Assembly (NCBI GenBank): GCA_965246935.1
Contig: CBDFGC010000038.1
Coordinates: 62,001 to 126,000, forward strand
Direction: 5' to 3'
Length of the DNA stretch: 64,000 nucleotides
Origin: JAZKFT01 sp965246935
GTDB lineage: Bacteria; Bacteroidota; Bacteroidia; Chitinophagales; Chitinophagaceae
The translations under genes and the position numbers were made by a program. Positions within the stretch are counted from its first letter, which is position 1, and each line of letters opens with the position of its first letter. Positions 53,611-62,129 of the stretch are shown piece by piece. The notes under the pieces are model-generated. The model worked only from the letters and a program-made list of their open reading frames with translations, was not told the DNA's origin and did no database searches.

Positions 53611-54912
53611 TTGTCACATTTGCTAATTGGTTCGTCTTTTCCCATAACGGATTTTTTATATGTAAAAGCACAACTGCTGGCCTGGGCTTCCCGGTACAGC
53701 AGTTGTTGCTTTTTAGATAATAACCAGTACGATTCTGATTTTCATACCTATGAGTGTTTGGTAGCTGCAGGTGTAGTCAGTAGCATTAGCTGCCAGGCCG
53801 GTGAAGGTTCCTTACAACAATTACAGGAGTTCATCAATCAGCATCCGCAGCAGTGGTTTTTTGGTCATGTAGGGTACGATATAAAAAACGAAACCGAAGA
53901 TCTTTTTTCAGCTAACCCGGATAAAGTGGGGTTTGCCGACCTCGGATTTTTTGTACCTCAAATAGTTGTTCGGCTACAGGCTTCGGAAATTCGGATAGAG
54001 AGCCAGGTTCAACAGCCAGAAGCGGTATGGCAACAAATTCAGGCAACAGAAATTGTACAGGAGCAGGCGACGCCTGTTATACTGGAACCATCCATTAGCT
54101 ACGAAAACTATATAGAAACCATCCGGCAGTTACAGTCCCATATCCTGCGGGGCGATTGCTACGAGATCAATTTTTGCCAGCCTTTCATGGCTGAAAGGGC
54201 GAACATCCATCCGGTAGCCGTTTTTCAGGAATTTTGCCGCATTGCACCCATGCCTTTTTCCTGCTTTTACCGGCAGCAGCAGCAATACCTGCTTTGCACC
54301 AGCCCAGAACGGTTTTTACAGAAAAAGGGGAATCATATTTTTTCCCAGCCAATGAAAGGCACAGCTCCCCGGAATGCGGATATGCTGAAAGATGCAAAAG
54401 AAGCACAGGCATTACAGGCCAGTCAAAAAGAACGCAGCGAAAACGTGATGGTGGTAGACCTGGTACGGAACGATCTGAGCCGGATTTGTAAAGAAGGGAC
54501 CGTGCAGGCCAATGATTTGTTCGACATACAAACCTATCCACAAGTACACCAGATGGTAAGTACGATCAGCGGTGTTTTACAGGACAGTATCACTTTCACC
54601 GATATTATCCGGGCTACTTTCCCCATGGGCAGCATGACCGGCGCACCTAAAAAACGGGTAATGGAATTAATTGAAGAATATGAGCCTTGCAAGCGGGGAC
54701 TTTTCTCCGGCTCGGTAGGCTACATCAGCCCCGATGGGAATTTCGACTTTAATGTAGTAATCCGTAGTTTGCTGTACAATGCCGACACGCAGCACCTGCA
54801 ATATTTTGCCGGCAGTGCCATTACTTTTTACAGTGATCCGCAGCAGGAGTATGAAGAATGTTTGCTGAAAACAAAAGCGGTGAGGCAAGTGCTGGAGAAT
54901 GGGTTCTATTAA
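53611..54912 (+). CDS. pabB: aminodeoxychorismate synthase component I (PabB)
   Basis: 433 aa as a TTG-started frame. Makes 4-amino-4-deoxychorismate for folate. Chorismate-binding domain: QSHILRGDCYEINFCQ, LLCTSPERFL, SQPMKGTAPR (the Lys in P-x-KGT marks PabB rather than TrpE, which has PIAGT), VDLVRNDLSR and FPMGSMTGAPKKR. The family N-terminus begins near FPITDFLYVKAQLLAW, yet no ATG precedes it: the upstream stop is at 53608 and only TTG codons at 53611 and 53620 are available. The region is the repeated CACATTTGCTAATTG text, so the native start may have been overwritten. Confidence 0.9.
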   Translation: MSHLLIGSSFPITDFLYVKAQLLAWASRYSSCCFLDNNQYDSDFHTYECLVAAGVVSSISCQAGEGSLQQLQEFINQHPQQWFFGHVGYDIKNETEDLFSANPDKVGFADLGFFVPQIVVRLQASEIRIESQVQQPEAVWQQIQATEIVQEQATPVILEPSISYENYIETIRQLQSHILRGDCYEINFCQPFMAERANIHPVAVFQEFCRIAPMPFSCFYRQQQQYLLCTSPERFLQKKGNHIFSQPMKGTAPRNADMLKDAKEAQALQASQKERSENVMVVDLVRNDLSRICKEGTVQANDLFDIQTYPQVHQMVSTISGVLQDSITFTDIIRATFPMGSMTGAPKKRVMELIEEYEPCKRGLFSGSVGYISPDGNFDFNVVIRSLLYNADTQHLQYFAGSAITFYSDPQQEYEECLLKTKAVRQVLENGFY

Positions 54913-55121
54913 ATTCATCTGAGCAATATTACAGACAGTTTTTGCATTGCGAACCCCGTTTACTGATAGATGAAATTAATAGGTGATTGCCGTATTGGTA
55001 TAGTTGAAAGTTTAAACTGGTGTATATAAATGATACTCGCCTTAATCCGGTAGTGAATTAGTTGCCCGGTTGTAACAACATCGGAGTAAGAAAGCCTAAA
55101 CTACAGCATTCAGTAAATCTA

Positions 55122-55928
55122 TTACGGAATTGAATTGGGTACAAAAGGTACGCAGATACGTACAGCCGTACCGCCATTAACAACGGGTAGTAAATTGAAA
55201 GTTGCGCCTAAAATAGCGGAACGATTCTGCATGTTTTTTAAACCAATTCCGCTGTCGGAGGCAGTGCGTACACTTGCCGGTAAACCAACGCCATTATCCT
55301 GCACGCTAAGGCAGAACTGTTCCGGTTCAAAGTCCATAAATATGTCAACTTCGGTAGCGGCTGCATGTTTAATAATATTGCTGATGGCTTCCTGCACCAT
55401 GCGGAAAAGAATGGTTTGCGTTTGTACCGGTATTTTGTACGGGCTGCCGGTAATCTTAAAACGGGTTTGGTAAAGCCGGGTACGTTCCAGCATTTCGAGT
55501 TCGTGGCGGATATTTTCTTCCAGCCCTAATTCATTTACCCGGTCGGGGTGCAGGCTTTTGCTAAGGCTGCGCAAATCGGCAATGGCCTTACTCACCAGTT
55601 CTTTGCTGTGGGCCACCGTTTCTATGCCTTCCTGCGGCGCCAGCGATGGAAACGTATTGAGTTGCAATTTGGCCAGGCTGAGTACCTGGCCAATATTATC
55701 ATGAATTTCCTGGCTGATATTGCGTAGCGTTTCTTCCTGGATTTCGAGCTGGGATTTTAAAAGCGTTTGTTCGTAAGTATGCTGGAGTTCAGTCATTTGT
55801 TTCGTGTGTTTGGTTTTTCTTTGAATAGAGGAAATTTTTTCAATAACGATATAAATTACTAACAGTAAAAAAAATACCGTCATGCAAATGACTAATATGG
55901 CAATAGTTCTTATAATTAAAATTTGCAA
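55122..55928 (-). CDS. sensor histidine kinase (HisKA_3/NarX type)
   Basis: 268 aa. One N-terminal transmembrane helix, a coiled-coil, then the HisKA_3 phosphoacceptor EIHDNIGQVLSLAKLQL and an HATPase_c domain with MVQEAISNIIKHAAAT (N box), DNGVGLP (G1) and GIGLKNMQNRSAILG (G2). No sensory domain beyond the membrane segment, so input may come from the two proteins encoded just upstream. No response regulator gene is adjacent. Confidence 0.9.
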   Translation of the reverse strand: MQILIIRTIAILVICMTVFFLLLVIYIVIEKISSIQRKTKHTKQMTELQHTYEQTLLKSQLEIQEETLRNISQEIHDNIGQVLSLAKLQLNTFPSLAPQEGIETVAHSKELVSKAIADLRSLSKSLHPDRVNELGLEENIRHELEMLERTRLYQTRFKITGSPYKIPVQTQTILFRMVQEAISNIIKHAAATEVDIFMDFEPEQFCLSVQDNGVGLPASVRTASDSGIGLKNMQNRSAILGATFNLLPVVNGGTAVRICVPFVPNSIP

Positions 55929-55938
55929 TAAAAATAAG

Positions 55939-56628
55939 CTATTTAGCTATGGTTTGAGCAGCAATGTTATTTCGATCACTGAAATTATATAATACTATAC
56001 CAACGGAAAGCCCTGCATAAAAAATACAATTTGCATTGCCGTTTATTGCCTTATAAATAGTTACTGCTTTAGATTTATCTGTAATCATTTGCTGAAAGAA
56101 AACAAAAAAAGGAAGATTAACTGCATAAAAGAAAATGAATAAGAACAAAAACAGAAGAACAGCTACCTGTTTCCATTTTGCCAAGTACTCTCCATCAAAA
56201 CCTCTCAGTTTCCATAGTGCAAAAGGGACTATCAACATGATGCCGGCAATGGCTGAGTAATTATTATAATCTTTATAGCCTTGGCCAAAAAAAAGATTAA
56301 CAAATACAAACAGTGTAATAAAAAAAATCAGAGAAAGATAACCTTTCCTGGAACCTCTTTCTTTTAATAGTAAGTGTAAAAATAAAACCGCGCCACCAAA
56401 CTTTACAATATTTAATAAATTGTACATCGTATTCTTTGCATAGATGTAATCACTATTTCCTGTTTCTTTATTAAGAATTTTCAAGTATTTGGAAGTAAAT
56501 TCAACACAAACGGTTACTACTAAAATAGCTGTGAGCAATAACAACCACCGGGATGGATTTATGAAACAGCAAATAATTCCGATGAGGGCGGCCAATATTT
56601 CAAGGCAGTTTGCAAGGTCGGGTTGCAT
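55939..56628 (-). CDS. hypothetical membrane protein
   Basis: 229 aa with about seven hydrophobic helices (ALIGIICCFIN, WLLLLTAILVVTVCVEF, GAVLFLHLLL, LSLIFFITLFVFVNLFF, IAGIMLIVPFALW, VAVLLFLFLFIFFYAVNLPFF and a last one). No family recognised. Ten bases separate it from the histidine kinase and 16 from the upstream gene, so it is in an operon with both; it may be the membrane sensor part of that kinase. Confidence 0.7.
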   Translation of the reverse strand: MQPDLANCLEILAALIGIICCFINPSRWLLLLTAILVVTVCVEFTSKYLKILNKETGNSDYIYAKNTMYNLLNIVKFGGAVLFLHLLLKERGSRKGYLSLIFFITLFVFVNLFFGQGYKDYNNYSAIAGIMLIVPFALWKLRGFDGEYLAKWKQVAVLLFLFLFIFFYAVNLPFFVFFQQMITDKSKAVTIYKAINGNANCIFYAGLSVGIVLYNFSDRNNIAAQTIAK

Positions 56629-56644
56629 GAGCTAAATAATTTAT

Positions 56645-57280
56645 TTAAGGAAGAAGGTCATTGTCATCAGCATAAGTACCAACGGTGGAATTTGGATCTG
56701 TATCTACAATCACAGTATTTAAAAATCTTGAAAGTATAACTGTTAGTTTACCTGTCGTTTGAGTTCTTCCAAAAGTTACATGTAATTCATCAAAAGTGGT
56801 ATGGCAAAAAGTTTGTAGAAAAGTTAACTCTACAAATATTTTCTCTGTTTCGTTTGGTATTGAAACGACGTTCCTATGCAAATCTGTAGGAGTATTAAAT
56901 ACTAAACTGAAATCAGATGCAAGTTTTCCGAAAAAGGAATGATTTGGCGGAAAATTATAATCTTCCGGTATGTTGCCATTTTTGTTATATTCTACTGCTT
57001 CTACTGCAAAATCTAAACCTCCACCTCCTGTAGGCCGGCCAGGGGTAATTAAAAGACCTTGAAAGTTTTTGGTTGAGGCGCTTAATGCACTAGTAACACG
57101 GGTCAAAAAATTGAGAAAGCCACCTGATCCCCCTGCATTAAAAATATAACCTGGACGATCAGTAGGATTTGTTGTAAAAAAATCATTCATCATGTTTACT
57201 GCGATTTCATCTTCAGTTGGCCCTGTAGGGAACCGGTTCAGGTTAGTTTTTCTTTTAGTTTTAGAAATAATAGCAATCAT
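56645..57280 (-). CDS. hypothetical protein, first gene of the histidine-kinase operon
   Basis: 211 aa, soluble, no signal peptide by eye. Gly-rich section (NAGGSGGFLNFLT, TPGRPTGGGGLDFAVEAVEY) and a beta-rich second half (IFVELTFLQTFCHTTFDELHVTFG, LTVILSRFLNTVIV). I do not recognise it. Its link to the kinase and membrane protein rests on close spacing. Confidence 0.65.
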   Translation of the reverse strand: MIAIISKTKRKTNLNRFPTGPTEDEIAVNMMNDFFTTNPTDRPGYIFNAGGSGGFLNFLTRVTSALSASTKNFQGLLITPGRPTGGGGLDFAVEAVEYNKNGNIPEDYNFPPNHSFFGKLASDFSLVFNTPTDLHRNVVSIPNETEKIFVELTFLQTFCHTTFDELHVTFGRTQTTGKLTVILSRFLNTVIVDTDPNSTVGTYADDNDLLP

Positions 57281-57525
57281 AAATATTCTTTTTAAAGGTT
57301 ATTTAACTCCCCAAAATAATACCTGCCTTCCACCTGTGCAAGCCCGTGTTTTAACTTTTTTTCTCCCGTGAAAACACGCTGCTTTCTGCGTAAAAGTACC
57401 CTTCTATCCCGGCAGGAGACCATTGCATATTTGTGCATCCCTGAAAGGCATGTAACCGGCGGACAATCATCCGTGCTTTTGAGGGATTAATCATTTACCT
57501 TTTCCTTAAGTAATCAACTTCAATC

Positions 57526-58575
57526 ATGAAAAAGTTTTTTCTTTTCCCGGCAGCCCTGCTGCTTATTTCCCTGTTTAGCCATGCCAAAATATTGAGAGTA
57601 GGCTATACCGGCCCGCAGGTAGCAGGCGTGGATTATGCAGACGGGCAAAGTGCCCACAATGCTGCTATTGTTGGCGATACCCTCCAGTTTTACCCTGGTA
57701 GTTACTCCATTAACACCTACAATAAAAAACTGATATTGCTTGGCAATGGCTATTTGCTAAGCGGCACCGGCAGCAATGCCGGGCTAAATTTAATTACCGG
57801 AAGTACCGATATTGAGATAGTTCCTGCCGCTTCCAGTACAACTTCTAATGGCACTGTTTTGAGTGGGTTCAGTAGTGCTTATGTTGATCTGCGTGATAAT
57901 CAAACGCTCACTAACATTACCATTACCCGGTGTAATTCCGCTTTATTTGCCTTTGGCAGCAATAAGACGGGCATTGTGCTTACCGATTGTAAAATAACCC
58001 AATGCTACGCTGCCAATCTTGACCCCACCAATGGTGTTGGAAATACAAACCTTATCCTGAATAATTTTAGGGTAGAAAATTGCAGGTTTAATGGTGCAAC
58101 GCTCCAGCCACTACATCCTTCTTCTACCATTTTAATCAGTAATTGCTATGGCGGCACCCTTAATTATGGTAACAATAACGTTACTGTTCAAAACTGTATT
58201 TTCAGCGGTGGTGGCGGTAATGGCGTTGGCGTAAGCAATACCATATTTAATAATAATATTTTTTCCTGGACGCCGGCTATTGCAGGCGCTAATAATCAGT
58301 TTAATGTAAATGTTGAAAATGCAGGTGCCAATGTATTGGTTGGTTTCCCTACACAGGGTACTTATTCTGCTGATGCCCGATATCAGCTTACTGCTACCAG
58401 CCCGGCTAAAAATGCCGGCGTTGGCGGTGTAGATATTGGCATTTTCGGCGGCCTCAATCCCTATCATCTATCCGGCATTCCTGCTATTCCTGCTTTTTAT
58501 CTGTTAGATGCGGCTACGCCCAACGCTACCAACAACCCCTACACCATTACCTATAGTGTAAGAAGCAATAATTAA
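57526..58575 (+). CDS. secreted right-handed beta-helix protein
   Basis: 349 aa with signal peptide MKKFFLFPAALLLISLFSHA. The rest has the short repeating strand-turn pattern of a parallel beta-helix: TLTNITITRCNSALFAFGSN, NLILNNFRVENCRFNG, NNVTVQNCIFSGGGGNGVGVS, NNNIFSW. Such helices are common in pectate-lyase-like adhesins and surface proteins. No T9SS-type C-terminal sorting domain is visible. Next gene starts after 52 bp. Confidence 0.7.
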   Translation: MKKFFLFPAALLLISLFSHAKILRVGYTGPQVAGVDYADGQSAHNAAIVGDTLQFYPGSYSINTYNKKLILLGNGYLLSGTGSNAGLNLITGSTDIEIVPAASSTTSNGTVLSGFSSAYVDLRDNQTLTNITITRCNSALFAFGSNKTGIVLTDCKITQCYAANLDPTNGVGNTNLILNNFRVENCRFNGATLQPLHPSSTILISNCYGGTLNYGNNNVTVQNCIFSGGGGNGVGVSNTIFNNNIFSWTPAIAGANNQFNVNVENAGANVLVGFPTQGTYSADARYQLTATSPAKNAGVGGVDIGIFGGLNPYHLSGIPAIPAFYLLDAATPNATNNPYTITYSVRSNN

Positions 58576-58627
58576 AACAAGCTCCTGCCTGCGTGCAAGC
58601 TGCCCGCTGGTATCCAAAACTCTTACC

Positions 58628-60955
58628 ATGAAAAAGATGACCCGGTATATAGGGGTGGCATTGCTATGCCTTTATAGCACAATAATGGTGTGGGCACAAC
58701 CCAATATTACACAGGCAGAATATTTTGTTGATGCAGACCCCGGCATTGGCCATGCTATGCCCCTAATCATTTCTCCCGGTACCAATTTGCAGAACCAAAT
58801 TCTCAATATTGATCCTGCATTTTATACGCCGGGGGTACACCGTATTGGCTTGCGGGCCCAGGATGCAAACGGTGCATGGAGCTTTACCAATTATATGGCA
58901 TTTGCCAGGGCATTTGCACCATTACCGCAGGAACCTTCCATTAATACTATTACTAATATTGAATATTTTATTGATGCAGATCCGGGTATTGGAAATGCCA
59001 CACCACTTCCGCTTACCCCATCAACCAATATTAATAATATTTCTTTTAATATTGACCCGACATTATACAGCAGCGGGGTACACCGCCTGGGTATGCGGGC
59101 CAAAGATGCCGGCGGCAGTTGGAGCCTTACCAGTTACATGCTTTTTGCCAAAGCCTTTGCACCATTGCCGCAGGAGCCTGCCATTACTATTATTACCAAT
59201 GTTGAATATTTTATTGATGTAGACCCCGGTATTGGCAAAGGTGTTCCGCTTGCCTTTCAACCTGGTACCGACCTTGCCAGTTACACAGCTAATGTAAATA
59301 TTACCGGCCTTGCTGCCGGTTCGCACAAAATTGTTTTCCGGGGCAAAAGTGCAACAGGTGCATGGAGCCTCAGCAATGTGTACGCATTTACCGTAACAGC
59401 CGCTATAGCAGCACCAGCCATTGAAATTAATTCTGTTTCAAAAACCCTGTTTTGTTCAAAAGATTCTTTTGCCATCGGTTATCAAAAAACCGGAAACTAT
59501 GCAACCGGGAATATTTTTACTGCTTACCTAAGCGACGCCTCCGGCAGCTTTGCAAATGAAACTGCTATCGGCAGCCTTACCGATACCGGCAGCGGTCTGA
59601 TCCTCTGCAACCTTCCCCCGCATTTGTCCGAGGGGGCTGGTTATAAACTACGGGTAAAAAGTAGTAATGCCATGGTTACCGGTAATGTCAGTATTGCTAC
59701 CCTCACCATCCACGACCGGCCACTTGCCCAAACCATTGCAGGGCTCACCCGGGTAAACGGAACATTTACCCAGCCTTACGCCGTACCCGCCACTGCTGGT
59801 AGCAACTGGAACTGGCAAATTACCGGCGGCGCCCAAAGCAGTGGTGGAAACACCAATAGCGTAAATATTACCTGGGCACAACCAGCCACGCCATCTATGA
59901 ATGGAAAAATCAATGTGATCGAAACCAGTCAATTTGGTTGTGTTGGGGATACCAGTACGCTTAGCCCTACCATTTATAAACTGCGGATCAGCGATACGGT
60001 AGCAATATCTGCCTGCAAAGGATTTGCGCTGAACATTGGTATGAATGCCGATGGCGCCTATTATGCCGTCAACACCTTTACTGCACAATTGAGTGATGCC
60101 TCCGGCAGCTTTGCTACGCCTGTAAATATTGGAAGTGTTACGCTGGCTGGAAATGGAGTTGGGCAGGCTGGTAGCATTAGTGCAGCCATTCCGTTTGCAA
60201 CGCCTAACGGTACCAATTATAAAGTGCGGGTGGTAAGCAGCAACCCGGCGTTTACCGGAGATACTTCGGCAGCGATCAGCATTATTAAACCGGATATAGG
60301 CGCTGATATAAATCGTATGTACTGCATGAGCCGTGGCTATAATCTTACCCCAAACTTTACGGATAATACGCTTACCTACACTTATTTCAACAACAGTTTT
60401 GCACCCATTACCCGGCCCGACAGTGTGGAAGCCGGAACCTACCAGGTAGTTGGTACCAATGCACAGGGTTGTAAGGATACTGCTTCGGTAACCCTTACCG
60501 GTAACCCTTTGCCAAACCTGGGAACTGATACAACGCTTTACCACAATTGTCCTGGTGAAACCTCGAACCTCAATCCATTATACAATACCAGCGGACTGAG
60601 TGCAGTGTGGAATGCAGCCAACCCGTCATCGGTTGCACCAGGTGATTACCGCCTGGTGGTTACCAATAGCTTTGGTTGTACCGATACGGCTTCTGCTTTT
60701 GTGAAACTGGAAGTGGCGGTATGGACAGGCATAGTAAGCAGCGACTGGCATAACCCGGCTAACTGGAATATTGCGAAAGTGCCGACGGATAAAACGCATG
60801 TTATTATTTCCGGCAGTACGGCCAACCCATGTATTATTAGTACTGCCAATGCGCAGGCAGCCAGTGTACAATTACGGAATGGCGCTACAGTGCAGGCTAT
60901 CAATAATAAATTAATAAATATAAAAGGAACCTGTACCAACCTGCCGGTAAATTAA
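58628..60955 (+). CDS. large secreted multi-repeat protein
   Basis: 775 aa, signal peptide MKKMTRYIGVALLCLYSTIM. Residues about 25-255 are three tandem copies of a module of about 80 residues, each of the form EYFVDADPGIG..H.GLRA.D..GAW.. (58.7, 58.95 and 59.2 kb). Then immunoglobulin-like or PKD-like beta modules with repeated YLSDASGSF/QLSDASGSF and NPA segments, and near the end VWTGIVSSDWHNPANWN, a motif of Bacteroidota surface proteins. One palindrome-derived insert (NLPPHLSEGAGY) is read in frame near 59.6 kb. Probably a surface adhesin; no sorting signal seen. Confidence 0.75.
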   Translation: MKKMTRYIGVALLCLYSTIMVWAQPNITQAEYFVDADPGIGHAMPLIISPGTNLQNQILNIDPAFYTPGVHRIGLRAQDANGAWSFTNYMAFARAFAPLPQEPSINTITNIEYFIDADPGIGNATPLPLTPSTNINNISFNIDPTLYSSGVHRLGMRAKDAGGSWSLTSYMLFAKAFAPLPQEPAITIITNVEYFIDVDPGIGKGVPLAFQPGTDLASYTANVNITGLAAGSHKIVFRGKSATGAWSLSNVYAFTVTAAIAAPAIEINSVSKTLFCSKDSFAIGYQKTGNYATGNIFTAYLSDASGSFANETAIGSLTDTGSGLILCNLPPHLSEGAGYKLRVKSSNAMVTGNVSIATLTIHDRPLAQTIAGLTRVNGTFTQPYAVPATAGSNWNWQITGGAQSSGGNTNSVNITWAQPATPSMNGKINVIETSQFGCVGDTSTLSPTIYKLRISDTVAISACKGFALNIGMNADGAYYAVNTFTAQLSDASGSFATPVNIGSVTLAGNGVGQAGSISAAIPFATPNGTNYKVRVVSSNPAFTGDTSAAISIIKPDIGADINRMYCMSRGYNLTPNFTDNTLTYTYFNNSFAPITRPDSVEAGTYQVVGTNAQGCKDTASVTLTGNPLPNLGTDTTLYHNCPGETSNLNPLYNTSGLSAVWNAANPSSVAPGDYRLVVTNSFGCTDTASAFVKLEVAVWTGIVSSDWHNPANWNIAKVPTDKTHVIISGSTANPCIISTANAQAASVQLRNGATVQAINNKLINIKGTCTNLPVN

Positions 60956-60960
60956 TCCTG

Positions 60961-61018
60961 ATCCTATACTGTCTGCTTTGCCTGTAATTCAGGTAGGGCA
61001 GAAAGTATAGGATTTTTT
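60961..61018 (+). terminator. terminator after the secreted repeat protein
   Basis: ATCCTATACT (60961-60970) pairs with AGTATAGGAT (61004-61013), with inner GTCTGC/GGCAGA and CCTG/CAGG pairing and TTTTTT after it. Six bases past the gene's stop. Confidence 0.8.
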
Positions 61019-61376
61019 CATCAAGGACGATTAATTGAACGATGCAGTACACTGTTAACTAAATGTTTTTAACTCTCTGATTCCGGTTTTTGAGGACACA
61101 AACCAGTACAACTAACTTCTGAAGTTATTTAGTTTACAGCGTATTCAGTTTATTGATCAAACTGGTTTAATAAAGTGTAAAAAACTGAAAATTAATTTAT
61201 ACCTTAAAAACGGCATATAAAAAATTATACTTTTCATTTGTAAAAAGTAGCCGGGGGCTGCAGTATACAAACCTGCCTACCGGCAGGCAGGTACGAAGGC
61301 AGGAGCCTTCGTATAGCGCAAGTGAAATTGATCATACATCTATAAAAATTCATACACCACAATTCATACATCATAA
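61019..61376. other. spacer upstream of the LytTR gene with two hairpin repeats
   Basis: No gene. 61270-61292 is a near-copy of the 24-bp palindrome at 50070-50093, followed directly by ACGAAGGC-AGGA-GCCTTCGT (61293-61312), a perfect 8-bp hairpin. Together they look like a dispersed composite repeat. Confidence 0.5.
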
Positions 61377-61691
61377 ATGGATTTAATACCTATCCCCTAC
61401 GACCGCGGTATCCGCCTGGTGCCTGCCTGCAACATCATCCGGGTGGAAGGCCTGAGCAATTACAGCAAAATTCATTTTTGTAGCGGCCACCCAATGACGG
61501 TGGCTAAAGTGCTGCACTGGTTTGAAGATAAACTGCCTGCTGAATTATTTGCACGGGTGCATCGGAGCCATTTGGTAAATAAACTATTTGTGCAGGAAAT
61601 TAATGGCAGCAATTATAGTAACTTGCTGCTTACCAATGGTGAAAATATTACCATGAGCAGAAGGAAAAAAATGACGCTGATGACTAACTAA
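61377..61691 (+). CDS. stand-alone LytTR DNA-binding domain protein
   Basis: 104 aa consisting of a LytTR domain alone: ACNIIRVEGLSNYSKIHF, TVAKVLHWFEDKLP, FARVHRSHLVNKLFVQEI, NLLLTNGENITMSRRKK. LytTR domains bind direct repeats in promoters and usually sit behind a receiver domain in AlgR/LytR-type response regulators. Here the receiver is missing, and no kinase is adjacent, so control must be by other means (expression level or ligand). Confidence 0.88.
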   Translation: MDLIPIPYDRGIRLVPACNIIRVEGLSNYSKIHFCSGHPMTVAKVLHWFEDKLPAELFARVHRSHLVNKLFVQEINGSNYSNLLLTNGENITMSRRKKMTLMTN

Positions 61692-62129
61692 AATCTGTTT
61701 CATAACTATTTTTAAACGCTTCTACCTGAGGATACACCGCTGTGTACAAGGTCAATTATATTCATCATTTACACAAAAAGGTTCTCAGGTATAGTTAGTG
61801 AAATTATAATTTATCAGGTTTACCAGTTCACTCATTTGCTTGTTCACCTGTTCCGTATTTTGAATAATAAAGCAGAAATTTAATTAAAATTACAATTGCA
61901 TAGCCAAAAGTCAATCCCACTACGTGTATCAAAGAACCTGATGTAATTGATGCTGCTAAGGATGATAGCCTGTACCATGTGTAAAAAACTTACCGGCATA
62001 CGTGCAGCCAGATGATTTATTTCCTGCAGGCCCGTACAGGGTATATTAATTTGTACATTTCATTTTAAGTGTGCATCTTTAAAACCAGTTCCTGCTTCAG
62101 CCCCCGTTTATTAAAATTAATTGCTTACC
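61692..62129. other. spacer with a hydrophobic minus-strand remnant
   Basis: On the minus strand an open stretch ending at TGA 61828-61830 codes SSLAASITSGSLIHVVGLTF then YAIVILIKFLLYYSKYG, a transmembrane-like sequence without an ATG, with a related piece (INHLAARMPVSFLHMVQAII) in another frame just upstream. This may be a decayed membrane-protein gene. No other feature seen. Confidence 0.3.

Noticed and set aside
59648..60544. Long minus-strand open frame inside the secreted repeat protein
   Set aside because: Antisense to a gene with signal peptide and internal repeats; it has no recognisable features.
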